Below are positions 1 through 7,595 of a DNA stretch of 64,000 bases, piece after piece. A program made the position numbers and the translations under genes. Source of the stretch: Opitutus sp. ER46. GTDB lineage: Bacteria; Verrucomicrobiota; Verrucomicrobiia; Opitutales; Opitutaceae. The DNA is taken from positions 1-64,000 of the forward strand of contig NZ_QAYX01000023.1 of the NCBI RefSeq assembly GCF_003054705.1, read 5' to 3'. Position 1 is the first letter of the stretch, and the number at the start of each line of letters is the position of its first letter. The notes beneath the pieces were generated by a model that searched no databases, was not told the origin of the DNA, and saw nothing but the letters and a program-made list of their open reading frames with translations.

Positions 1-422
1 TGCCATCCCCCGAGTCTAGCCGGTACGAATCGCCCCGTCACCACGCCCAAGTTGAACGCTTACCATCATGTCGAAGGGATGCGTCCGCTGAAATGCCTTC
101 TTGTCGTGGCTTGATCTGGCGGTAGCTGTGAGATTCACGCAAGCGTGCGACTGACGACGTTCCGACTGTGCCTATTGATGGCCCCCAACACGAGACCTGG
201 ATGGTGACCGTTGATTCGTCGCTAGGGCGACCTTTCAAGGTGAGGCGCAACGAAACGGCAGGCTGCCAGGTCACCCGGACGACCGGTCGCACATCGCCCG
301 GTTACTCGTGGATGCCAGTTGTCGCCTCGGGGCCGGACCTAGGTGTCCCGGACGAAATGTGAGACGATGAAAGGAGCGGCGAGCAGTGGGGCAATCATGG
401 CCGCGAAACCTGTGCAGTCTGC
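1..422. other. Left-edge stretch with no supported gene
   Basis: I see no convincing coding frame, RNA gene or repeat here. The short open frames on both strands have compositions unlike the neighbouring proteins and no recognisable motif. The stretch lies downstream of the acetyltransferase gene that ends at 423 on the minus strand. Confidence 0.5.
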
Positions 423-941
423 TTACTCCAATGGTTTTACCAGGAAAAGTGCCGCTCCAGCGTCGTCCTGAAGTACATACCGGCCAAATCCCGCGGCGCG
501 GTACGTGCGCATCGCGCGATCGTTCCGGTCCAGCACTTCGAGCGTGAGTTTGCAGCAACCCAATTCCCTAGCTTTCGCCTCCACCGCCTGGAGCATCTGC
601 CGACCTACGCCGAGGCCTCGGTACTCCTTTACAACCATGAAGTCGTGAATGTTCAGCAGCGGTCTTGCCGCAAAGGTTGAGAAGCCGCCAAAACATACCG
701 CGATCGCAACCGGCCGGGTCTCGCACCAGCCGATTAAGATCAACGTCGTGGGATGGCGCTGCAGCCCGGAGATCAGCCGATTTCGAACGTCCGCTCCGAG
801 TGATTCGCCTCCGCCGAACGGGTCGCGGGCGTATTCGTCGATCAGCACCAGCACTGCCGCCTGGTCCTTGGGTGATGAGAGATCCGCCTCCGCGATCCGC
901 AACGTGGATGGCAAGCCGGGCATGCTCGAGCTCGAGGTCAT
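423..941 (-). CDS. GNAT family N-acetyltransferase
   Basis: A 172-residue cytoplasmic acetyltransferase that should transfer acetyl from acetyl-CoA to an amine of an unknown small molecule or protein. The acetyl-CoA pyrophosphate-binding motif A is clear at residues 103-117 (VVKEYRGLGVGRQML, the R/Q-x-x-G-x-G/A pattern). The following motif B region has N140, Y147 and G151-F152, as in the fold's last helix-strand pair. The length is that of a single GNAT domain with no extra module. The ATG at 941 is used; a second Met at residue 7 is an equally possible start. The gene stands alone, 164 bp after the MFS gene on the same strand and separated from it by a hairpin. The substrate cannot be predicted. 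Confidence 0.9.
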   Translation of the reverse strand: MTSSSSMPGLPSTLRIAEADLSSPKDQAAVLVLIDEYARDPFGGGESLGADVRNRLISGLQRHPTTLILIGWCETRPVAIAVCFGGFSTFAARPLLNIHDFMVVKEYRGLGVGRQMLQAVEAKARELGCCKLTLEVLDRNDRAMRTYRAAGFGRYVLQDDAGAALFLVKPLE

Positions 942-1045
942 GCGCTATTGTGCGCGCCACTCTTCCCGCCGCCAATGCAAAGCTTTGCCGGAGCGAGTGC
1001 GTCCTTCAGTGACGCCCGTCTGCGCGGCGGCCGTATGGTTCAGGA

Positions 1046-1072
1046 ACGGACGCAGTATCGAACTGCGTCCGT
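1046..1072 (-). terminator. Hairpin terminator after the MFS gene
   Basis: Perfect 11-bp inverted repeat, ACGGACGCAGT and ACTGCGTCCGT, around a 5-nt loop. It sits 34 bp past the stop codon of the minus-strand MFS gene. The T-run after the stem is weak, so it may act as a Rho-assisted terminator or an mRNA-stabilising hairpin. Confidence 0.6.
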
Positions 1073-1105
1073 CGCCGGCGGAACTCCTTCTCCTGCCGTT
1101 ACGGC

Positions 1106-2449
1106 TTAGTGAGCGTCTTTCTTCAGACTCTTCCGGTGGGAGATGGAGTACATGAGGATTGCTCCCACCACGCCAAACGGGACCATATAGTAAAAGTAGT
1201 AGCCCCAACCGTGGTTATCCAGGACGTAGCCCAGGATCTTCATGCCGAGTGCCGCCCCGAAATATTGAAACGCATCGATGCAACCCGAGGCGAAGGCCGC
1301 CATCTTGCGGCCACCGATATCCATCGCCGCCGCCGGCCCGAGCAGGGAATGCGTCGAATTCACCGTGAAGGAGACCATCACGAAGAACAGAATCGCCCAG
1401 TTCACCGTGTGCACCTGCGTCGCCGCGAGGATGACCATGATCTCGATCATATAGATGCACATCGCCACCGGCGCGCGGCGTGACTGGAAGAAGCGGTCCG
1501 AAACCCATCCCGACACGAACGAGCCACAGGAGGCCACCAGCGGAATCATATAGCCCAGCCATTGAAACTGGGTCCCTGTCATCTTCAGGTGGTGCACTTC
1601 CTGAAAATACACGGGGAACCATTGGTCGACGGCTTGGCGGACCGCGCCGGTGCACGCATAGGCGGCCGCGATCACCCAAACCATCGGATTGCCCGCAATG
1701 TGACGAAAAACGACGCCAAGCTGCGCCCGCACATCGGTGTCGGCGTGGTCCGCCTCGCCCTTGAAAACATCGCGGTAGCCGGCCTCTTCCGGCGTGTCCT
1801 TCACCACCAGCGCGAAAATGATGGCGACCAAGCTGGTGATAATGGCCGGGATCCAGAACAGCCAGCGCCAGTGCTGCGCGGGCACGTGGATCATGCCGAA
1901 AATCGCGAATCCCACGAGGAGCAGCGGCAGCAGCTTGTTCGCCGCCAGCCGCCCAAGGTTGATCATGAATCCGAAGATGCCCGCAAACGTCCCGCGCTGC
2001 TTCTCGCTGAACCAAGCGCTGTTGATCTTGATGAATCCGGGCGCACCGAACGATTGCACGTAGCCGTTCACGCCCCACAGCAGCGTGAACAATCCGAGCA
2101 TGCCCCAGAAGGACGCTACGCCGAACAGCACGTTCGCCACGATCGTGCCGACCGCGCCGATCAGCATCGCTCGCTTTCCACCCAACCGGTCAGTCAGCAA
2201 CCCGTTCAGCATCTGCCCGCAGCCATAGGCGATAAACTGCCACATCAGGATCGTGCCCATGTCCGAGTTCGTGAACCCGAACTCGTCTTTGATCGCCTTG
2301 TTCGCGTATGCGAAATTGTACCGGCAGAAGTAGTAGCTCGTGTACATGAACCCCACCGTCGCCCAGTTCAAACCGCGCCTCGGCCGGAAGCCGTGAGGCA
2401 ACTGTCTCGGTTCGGGGGTACTGGCCGCGGCGGCTGGTGAGGAACTCAT
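1106..2449 (-). CDS. MFS transporter, organophosphate:phosphate antiporter (GlpT/UhpT) type
   Basis: A 447-residue inner-membrane carrier with about 12 hydrophobic segments. It resembles the organophosphate:inorganic phosphate antiporter family, whose members import glycerol-3-phosphate or hexose phosphates. Supporting features are the N-terminal Y-x-x-Y-Y-F-C-R-Y-N-F segment in TM1, the loop DRLGGKRAM between TM2 and TM3, and the WFSEKQRGTFAG loop in the first half. I chose the ATG at 2449 (MSSSPAAAAS) because the longer frame adds 47 basic, non-membrane residues with no counterpart in the family. It is monocistronic and divergent from pyruvate kinase with about 200 bp between the starts. 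The substrate is unknown. A second carrier of this type occurs at 27905-29224. Confidence 0.85.
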   Translation of the reverse strand: MSSSPAAAASTPEPRQLPHGFRPRRGLNWATVGFMYTSYYFCRYNFAYANKAIKDEFGFTNSDMGTILMWQFIAYGCGQMLNGLLTDRLGGKRAMLIGAVGTIVANVLFGVASFWGMLGLFTLLWGVNGYVQSFGAPGFIKINSAWFSEKQRGTFAGIFGFMINLGRLAANKLLPLLLVGFAIFGMIHVPAQHWRWLFWIPAIITSLVAIIFALVVKDTPEEAGYRDVFKGEADHADTDVRAQLGVVFRHIAGNPMVWVIAAAYACTGAVRQAVDQWFPVYFQEVHHLKMTGTQFQWLGYMIPLVASCGSFVSGWVSDRFFQSRRAPVAMCIYMIEIMVILAATQVHTVNWAILFFVMVSFTVNSTHSLLGPAAAMDIGGRKMAAFASGCIDAFQYFGAALGMKILGYVLDNHGWGYYFYYMVPFGVVGAILMYSISHRKSLKKDAH

Positions 2450-2649
2450 GAGGGTGGGGGTTGTAGCGGAATTGTCATAACTCGCACGGAAAATCCGCCA
2501 CTCGCCTTGGGATCTGAGCTCCGGCGTCCACCGCCGCGCCCCGCCCTTCGGCCGCAATGCCATCGCAATCGGCGTTCCCGTCATACGCATTAACCGGTCC
2601 CGCGAACGCTTGCCCTCGCCCGGGGGTTATTGCACCTAGCAGGCGTTCA

Positions 2650-4077
2650 ATGAACACCACTGACACCTTCCGTCGTACCAAGATCATCTGCACTCTCGGG
2701 CCCGCCACCGAGAGCGAAGAGATGCTTGAGCAGCTGATCCGCTCTGGGGCGGACGTCATTCGTCTCAACATGGCGCACGCGAAGCACGACTGGACCCGCG
2801 GCGTGATCCGCCGCATCCGGGCCGTCAGCCAGCGTATTGGCCGCGACGTTGCCATCATGATGGACATCAAGGGGCCGGAGATCCGCACCGGCGACGTCGC
2901 CACGCCAATGGAGCTGAAGGCCGGCGAGATTTTCGACTTCACCGTCAAACCCGGTGGCCAGGGCTCCGAGGAGGTTCGGTCCGTCGACGTTAACTACAAG
3001 GATCTCGTCAAGGACATCACCGTCGGCGACACCGTGCTTGTCGACAACGGCCTGCTCCGCCTCGAGGTGCTCGCCAAGGACGAGGCGCGCATTCGGTGCC
3101 GCGTCCTCATCCCGGGCGAGCTCAAGTCGCGCCGGCATATCAACCTTCCTGGCGTGAAGGTGAACCTGCCCTCCTTCACGGAAAAAGACCGCGCGGACTC
3201 CACGGTCGGCATCGAGGAGGGGATTGATTTTCTCGCGCTCTCCTTCGTCCGTGAAGCCGCCGACATCGAGCTGCTCCGCGCCTTTCTCGCCGAGAAGAAG
3301 TCGAAGGTCCGCATCATCGCCAAGATCGAGGACCAGTCCGCCATCGCGAACCTCGCGGAAATCGTCCAGGCGTGCGACGGCCTGATGGTTGCCCGGGGCG
3401 ACCTCGGCATCGAGTGCCCGTTCGAGGAGCTCCCGGTCATCCAGCGTCGCGCGGTCAACGCCTGCCTCGCGCAGGGCCGCCCGGTCATCATCGCGACGCA
3501 CATGCTCGAATCGATGATCACCCAGCCGGTGCCCACGCGCGCCGAAATCACCGACGTCGCCAACGCGGTGTTCGAGCAGGCCGACTGCGTGATGCTTTCG
3601 GGCGAGACCACGATCGGCAAGTACCCGATCGAGTGCGTCAAGATGCTGGATACGATCGCCCGTCGCATCGAGCAGGAGGATGGCAAGGACCGCCGTCTCG
3701 CCGCCAACTTCACCGGCGAACGCATGAAGGTGCTGCACTCGGCCGTGGTCCTCGCCAACGAGCTGCCGCATGCCAAGCTGCTCACGTTTACCCGCCACGG
3801 CTTCATGGCCCAGGGCCTCGCGCTCCTGCGCCCCACCCACTCGCCGATCCTGGCGTTCACGCCGTCGATCGAGGTGTATCGCCAGCTTCGCCTACTCCGC
3901 GCCGTCGAGCCTTTCCTGATGCCGCTGGCCTCCGAGCCGAACGAGACCATCGAAAACGCGATTAGCGTCCTCCGGCGCGAGGGTCGCGTCAGCGCGGGCG
4001 ATCGGATCGTGATCGCGACCGACATCCTGGCGCAGGACCGTCTGGTCGACAGCGTCCAGCTCCGCACCGTCCGCTGA
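2650..4077 (+). CDS. pyk: Pyruvate kinase
   Basis: Catalyses phosphoenolpyruvate + ADP to pyruvate + ATP, the last step of glycolysis, in the cytoplasm. The 475 residues match the usual bacterial length. The start of the TIM barrel is visible (KIICTLGPATES), then the substrate-loop segment MMDIKGPEIRTG, the active-site lysine strand IIAKIEDQSAI, the metal-binding ARGDLGIE motif, and the TQPVPTRAEITDVANAV helix. A C-terminal effector domain of ordinary length follows. The ATG at 2650 is preferred because it puts the conserved TKIICTLGP strand about ten residues from the N terminus; the open frame extends 31 codons upstream without family-like sequence. The gene is monocistronic and followed by a GC-rich hairpin. 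Identification is secure. Confidence 0.97.
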   Translation: MNTTDTFRRTKIICTLGPATESEEMLEQLIRSGADVIRLNMAHAKHDWTRGVIRRIRAVSQRIGRDVAIMMDIKGPEIRTGDVATPMELKAGEIFDFTVKPGGQGSEEVRSVDVNYKDLVKDITVGDTVLVDNGLLRLEVLAKDEARIRCRVLIPGELKSRRHINLPGVKVNLPSFTEKDRADSTVGIEEGIDFLALSFVREAADIELLRAFLAEKKSKVRIIAKIEDQSAIANLAEIVQACDGLMVARGDLGIECPFEELPVIQRRAVNACLAQGRPVIIATHMLESMITQPVPTRAEITDVANAVFEQADCVMLSGETTIGKYPIECVKMLDTIARRIEQEDGKDRRLAANFTGERMKVLHSAVVLANELPHAKLLTFTRHGFMAQGLALLRPTHSPILAFTPSIEVYRQLRLLRAVEPFLMPLASEPNETIENAISVLRREGRVSAGDRIVIATDILAQDRLVDSVQLRTVR

Positions 4078-4093
4078 GTCGGTCGCCGCTCAC

Positions 4094-4126
4094 CCTCGCG
4101 TCGGCGCCACCAGCGCCGGCGCGAGG
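4094..4126 (+). terminator. Hairpin terminator after pyruvate kinase
   Basis: Inverted repeat with 14-bp arms, CCTCGCGTCGGCGC and GCGCCGGCGCGAGG, with one G-T wobble and a 5-nt loop. It starts 17 bp after the pyk stop codon. No clear T-run follows. Confidence 0.6.
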
Positions 4127-4602
4127 GGCCGTGCGTGGGGGCGCGCTGGTTCTGGCGGCAAGGAGCCGCGCAACCGCTCAACGGTTGCGCAAGACGATCG
4201 GCCTGCGGGTTGCTTCCTCCAGCCGCAGCAGGAAGAGCCGTAGCTCCTTATACGCTGATTTGTCTAGGAGGTCAGGAACCACCATTTGGTCTGGGCCTAC
4301 CTGGTCTTCTTCTGGAAGCAGGACGAGTGGCGTAATGGATTCCGTCTGATCAAACAGGACGAACCGTTCGACCGGGCGTCCGCTGGCCCGCTTGAAACCC
4401 AATCGCCCGCTCGCGTCGGGGGCGCCCGCGTTTCGGACGCGGGCGTCACGCGGCGGGCGGGCCGGGGAGAAAGGCAGTGGATTTTGGGGTGGAGCGCCGG
4501 TTCAACGGGACGAGCGGGTTCGAGTAGATCGGAGTTTGTGCCGATTATGTTCACATCCAGCGCGTTTCGGTTCGACTACCGATTCGGACGTGCTCCCAAA
4601 CC
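4127..4602. other. Intergenic stretch without a supported gene
   Basis: About 475 bp between pyk and the FlxA-like gene. No RNA gene or repeat is evident. A 74-codon minus-strand frame at 4178-4402 has a protein-like composition (for example RLFLLRLEEATRRPIVL) but only a TTG start and no recognisable family, so it is not called. It may be a decayed gene end. Confidence 0.4.
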
Positions 4603-4962
4603 ATGAATGTCTCCTCGGTCTCCAGTTCCTCCGGCAATCAGGTTCAGTCGAACGGCAATATCGACGCGCAGATCACTCGGCTGCAGCGCCAGATTTCCCA
4701 ACTGACCGAAAAGATCGCGGAGGCCAGTGCCAGCACGGATAGCTCCGCGCTGGAGATGGTCGAGTTGTACCAGGCGCAACTTGCCGCCCTTCAGGCTCAG
4801 TTGCAGGCCTTGCAGCAGCAAAAGCAGATGAGCGAGATGGCCAAGGTGACCGCCGCCGCTCAGTCCTCCGCGAACGCGCCCCAAACCGATGAGGCGACGG
4901 CCGCTGCCGCCCGCGGCGAGGGCGATGGAGTGGTCGGCACGGCCCTTGACACGATCGCCTGA
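4603..4962 (+). CDS. FlxA-like coiled-coil protein
   Basis: A 119-residue protein resembling the FlxA-like family (PF14282). After a Ser/Asn-rich start (about 1-20), residues 22-80 form heptad-like repeats rich in Q, L and A (ITRLQRQISQLTEKI, then YQAQLAALQAQLQALQQQK), which predict a long coiled coil. The tail is Ala-rich and low in complexity. There is no signal peptide or membrane segment. In Escherichia coli flxA belongs to the flagellar sigma-28 regulon, but no flagellar gene is present here, so a motility role is not supported by context. The function is unknown. Confidence 0.75.
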   Translation: MNVSSVSSSSGNQVQSNGNIDAQITRLQRQISQLTEKIAEASASTDSSALEMVELYQAQLAALQAQLQALQQQKQMSEMAKVTAAAQSSANAPQTDEATAAAARGEGDGVVGTALDTIA

Positions 4963-5128
4963 AAAGGATGCCCGGCCAGGAGCCCTGGTGAGGCGGGTAG
5001 TCCTTTCACGCCCCGTCGAAAGGGGGCGAAAACGTGCGCGGCCCCGGTCCTTGTATCCCCTGTGTCCGGACGCCCGCGTGTCGCTCGTAGAGGAGATGAA
5101 CCTCAACGGAGTTCACTTCTGCCTCCCC

Positions 5129-5635
5129 ATGAGCACCCTCACCGAAATTCCGGCATCACCGGCCACGCCGACACCAGACTCCGACCGCGAACTGGTCTTT
5201 CACCGGCACCTCTCCGCTCCGCCCGAGAGAATTTACGCCGCATGGACGCGGCCCGAACTGGTTCGTGAATGGTTTACGCCCCGTCCCTGGACGACGCCGG
5301 TTGCGGAGCTCGACGTGCGCCCCGGCGGCGCATCGCGGATCGTGATGCGCGGTCCGGATGGCAATGAGTTTCCCAACCTGGGCGTGTACCTCGAGGTGGT
5401 GCCCAACCGTCGGCTCGTCCTCACCGACGCCTATGTCCGCGCCTGGGTACCCGCAGAGAAGCCATTTCTCACGATCGATCTCACGCTCACGCCGACACCC
5501 GATGGCGGGACCGACTACACGGCCCGGATCTTTCACTGGAGCGCCGCCGATCGCGAAAAGCACGAGCAGATGGGATTCCTCTCCGGGTGGGGACAGGCGA
5601 CGGATCAGCTCGAAGCCCTATTGCGCCGTGGCTGA
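5129..5635 (+). CDS. SRPBCC (AHSA1-type) family protein
   Basis: A 168-residue START-like/SRPBCC domain protein. The typical opening is present (ELVFHRHLSAPPERIYAAWT, then PELVREWFTP), followed by the central GG-x-x-R-I-V-M-R-G-P-DG strand pair and the final helix DREKHEQMGFLSGW. These proteins bind hydrophobic ligands or act as Hsp90 co-chaperone-like modules; the ligand here is unknown. The start is uncertain. ATG 5129 leaves about 20 residues before the domain. An upstream in-frame ATG at 5096 follows a purine-rich AGAGGAG directly with no spacer. It converges with the DUF983 gene 21 bp away. Confidence 0.85.
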   Translation: MSTLTEIPASPATPTPDSDRELVFHRHLSAPPERIYAAWTRPELVREWFTPRPWTTPVAELDVRPGGASRIVMRGPDGNEFPNLGVYLEVVPNRRLVLTDAYVRAWVPAEKPFLTIDLTLTPTPDGGTDYTARIFHWSAADREKHEQMGFLSGWGQATDQLEALLRRG

Positions 5636-5656
5636 CGGCCGTGCCGGTCTGCGCGG

Positions 5657-6079
5657 TCAGAGCGGTTCCGTCGACGCGTTGGCTTTGCCGCCGTTTGCCG
5701 GCAGGTGGCCGGGCAAAAAGAAGTAGTAGTTCATCAGCCACCAACTCCGCGATGGCCGGTAAAGCAGCGCGGGCACGATCACGGCGCCGGCGAGCGCCAC
5801 GATGACCGCCGTGCGCGTCGCCATCACCCCATGATACGCCAGCAGGGCGATCGGCAGGAGGAAGCATACGAGCGTGACTCCGTAGTTGAGCGACAACGAC
5901 CCAAGGTAGAACCCCTCGTCGGTGCCTCGCTCGATCGGCATCCCGCACGCCGGACACTCCTTGTTTACCTGAAACAGGGTGCCCTCCTTGAAGAGCGTGC
6001 GCGCGCCGCAGTTCGGGCAGCGGTTGGTGAGTCCGCGCGCCACGATCTGAGCACGGGTGACCTTTGAAACTATCGGCAT
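5657..6079 (-). CDS. DUF983 family membrane protein with zinc ribbon
   Basis: A 140-residue protein matching the DUF983 family (PF06170). The N-terminal half holds a four-cysteine zinc ribbon, NRCPNCGAR at about 19-27 and ECPACGMP at about 41-48. This is followed by the conserved acidic/aromatic segment DEGFYLGSLSLNYG and two hydrophobic helices (about 64-84 and 88-106). It is probably an inner-membrane protein with the ribbon in the cytoplasm. The family's role is not established; relatives often neighbour respiratory oxidase genes, but none are here. It is monocistronic, and its promoter region faces that of the LacI gene. Confidence 0.88.
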   Translation of the reverse strand: MPIVSKVTRAQIVARGLTNRCPNCGARTLFKEGTLFQVNKECPACGMPIERGTDEGFYLGSLSLNYGVTLVCFLLPIALLAYHGVMATRTAVIVALAGAVIVPALLYRPSRSWWLMNYYFFLPGHLPANGGKANASTEPL

Positions 6080-6280
6080 GTGGGATGAGGGCTGGGCTTG
6101 GGACGTCCGCGCGTGGGGTCACGGCGAGGCGGCACTGAACCCACAACTCCGCCAATGCCAAGCGCCGGCTGCCGCCGACCGATGTCGCCCGTAGGGGGCA
6201 GGGCAGGGGACCACGGCAATTCAGGGGCGGTGACAAAACCAGTTCTTGCGGCGCCCGCGCTCCTGCGTCACACCGGGCCT

Positions 6281-6292
6281 GCAAACGTTTTC
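6281..6292 (+). promoter_or_regulatory. LacI-type operator upstream of the LacI gene
   Basis: GCAAACGTTTTC differs at a single position from the perfect palindrome GCAAACGTTTGC found at 7407. It ends only 8 bp before the ATG of the regulator, a position that would block transcription or initiation and implies autoregulation. The central AACGTT is typical of LacI/GalR-family operators. Confidence 0.65.
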
Positions 6293-6300
6293 TTAGCCGT

Positions 6301-7386
6301 ATGTCGCCGCGCGCCCAATACTCCCGAGCCTCCCGCGCCGGGATTGTGCAGATCGCGCAAAAGCTCGGCGTCTCGGCCTCCACCGTTTCCCGTGCCCTGC
6401 GGCCGGAAACCGCCCACCTCGTCCGCGAGGACGTTCGCAAACAGGTCATCGACCTCGCCGAGCAGCAGAACTACTCCCCGCATCCCGGGGCGCGCATGAT
6501 GCGCAAGGGCGTCAATGCCACGCTCACCGTCGTGGTGCCGCTCGATGAAAACATCTTCTTTTCGGAGTACTACGGGCGGTTCTTGTCCGGGACGCTGCAC
6601 GCCGCCGCCGCCCGCGGGTGGGATGTGCACATCAGCACGCTCCGCCGTCCCCCCGGGGCCGGTTTCCGCGAGGCCATGCAGCACCTCAGCATGGATACCT
6701 CGGGCATCATTTACCTCGCCGAACCGCTGTCCCGGGAGGATGTGCGCCAGCTGAAGGGGTATCGCCGACCGTTCGTCATGACGAAGTCCGCGCTTCCCGC
6801 CGATGTCGCGGCCGAGGAATTGGGCGTGCCCGTGGTCGGGGTCGATAACGTCAACGGCGCCAACTCGGCCGCCAGCCTCCTGCTGCAGCTTGGGCACCGC
6901 CGCATCGGCCTCATCCTCGGCCCCGACTCGTCGCGCGATGCCCACGAACGCCGCCTGGGCTACCTGAGCGTGCTGGAGCGGAGCGGTGCATTGCCCCGCC
7001 CGGAGTGGATCTACGAGGGGGCCTTCACCTCCGACACCGGCCATGCCGGGCTGGCGCAGCTGCTTCAATCCCCCGAACGGCCCACCGCCATCTGCTGTGC
7101 AAGCGACGAGATCGCCTTCGGGGCACTCAGCGCGGCCGCGGCCAGCGGGATTCGCTGTCCCGACGATATCTCCATCGTCGGCTTCGACGATGGCCTCTGG
7201 GCCACCGCCTCCCGACCGGCGCTCACGACCATCCGCCAGCCCCTGTCCGACCTTGCGGAACGGGCGGTCGGGCTGCTGGTCGAAGCCGTGAATTCAAACC
7301 CCAAGACGCAGCGGGCGATTCACAACGATCTGCCGGCTGCACTCGTCATCCGCGAATCCACCCAACCGTACCTCGGCGGCGCCTGA
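6301..7386 (+). CDS. LacI family transcriptional regulator
   Basis: A 361-residue sugar-responsive DNA-binding protein. The N-terminal helix-turn-helix is at about residues 15-60: IVQIAQKLGVSASTVSRAL, followed by the hinge region ending near residue 70. A periplasmic-binding-protein-like effector domain follows (about 75-350), including the late signature DDISIVGFDD and the ALTTIRQP segment. The gene begins 8 bp after one operator and is followed by two more (7407 and 7495) in front of the secreted hydrolase. This supports self-repression and control of the downstream glucan genes. By context the inducer would be an oligosaccharide or phosphorylated product of that pathway; this is inference. 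Confidence 0.93.
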   Translation: MSPRAQYSRASRAGIVQIAQKLGVSASTVSRALRPETAHLVREDVRKQVIDLAEQQNYSPHPGARMMRKGVNATLTVVVPLDENIFFSEYYGRFLSGTLHAAAARGWDVHISTLRRPPGAGFREAMQHLSMDTSGIIYLAEPLSREDVRQLKGYRRPFVMTKSALPADVAAEELGVPVVGVDNVNGANSAASLLLQLGHRRIGLILGPDSSRDAHERRLGYLSVLERSGALPRPEWIYEGAFTSDTGHAGLAQLLQSPERPTAICCASDEIAFGALSAAAASGIRCPDDISIVGFDDGLWATASRPALTTIRQPLSDLAERAVGLLVEAVNSNPKTQRAIHNDLPAALVIRESTQPYLGGA

Positions 7387-7406
7387 GCCGGCTGTTTCGA
7401 GATCTA

Positions 7407-7418
7407 GCAAACGTTTGC
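7407..7418 (+). promoter_or_regulatory. Perfect LacI-type operator
   Basis: GCAAACGTTTGC is a perfect 12-bp palindrome. It lies 21 bp past the LacI stop codon and about 190 bp before the hydrolase start. It matches the sites at 6281 (one difference) and 7495 (partial), which marks the three as operators for one regulator. Confidence 0.75.
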
Positions 7419-7494
7419 ACGGGCCTATCGTCCCGTCGCCTGCCCTGAGGATCACAGAGGAGAGGATAAGCCTGGGAGAGATTTTTGTTGCTCT

Positions 7495-7506
7495 GCAAAC
7501 GTTGTC
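7495..7506 (+). promoter_or_regulatory. Second LacI-type operator before the hydrolase
   Basis: GCAAACGTTGTC keeps the left half and centre of the palindrome at 7407. The two sites are 88 bp apart centre to centre, close to a whole number of helical turns, so looping by a LacI tetramer or dimer pair is possible. The site shows that the hydrolase coding region should begin downstream of it. Confidence 0.6.
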
Positions 7507-7595
7507 ATGAATTGTTCGCGCCGTTCCCCCGCCACTGGGCCGGCGCCCCATCGCCGCCCATTCTCCTCGTCCCCCAACCCAAGGTTCCTCCTCCC

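Noticed and set aside
168-362. A 64-codon plus-strand frame near the left edge
   Set aside because: It has no ribosome-binding site, no homology-like motif and mixed composition; it is not distinguishable from chance.
7485-7595. TTG start at 7485 for the PF10091 hydrolase
   Set aside because: It would place an operator inside the coding region and bury the signal peptide after about 50 residues. GTG 7596 fits better, although the exact start is not proven.
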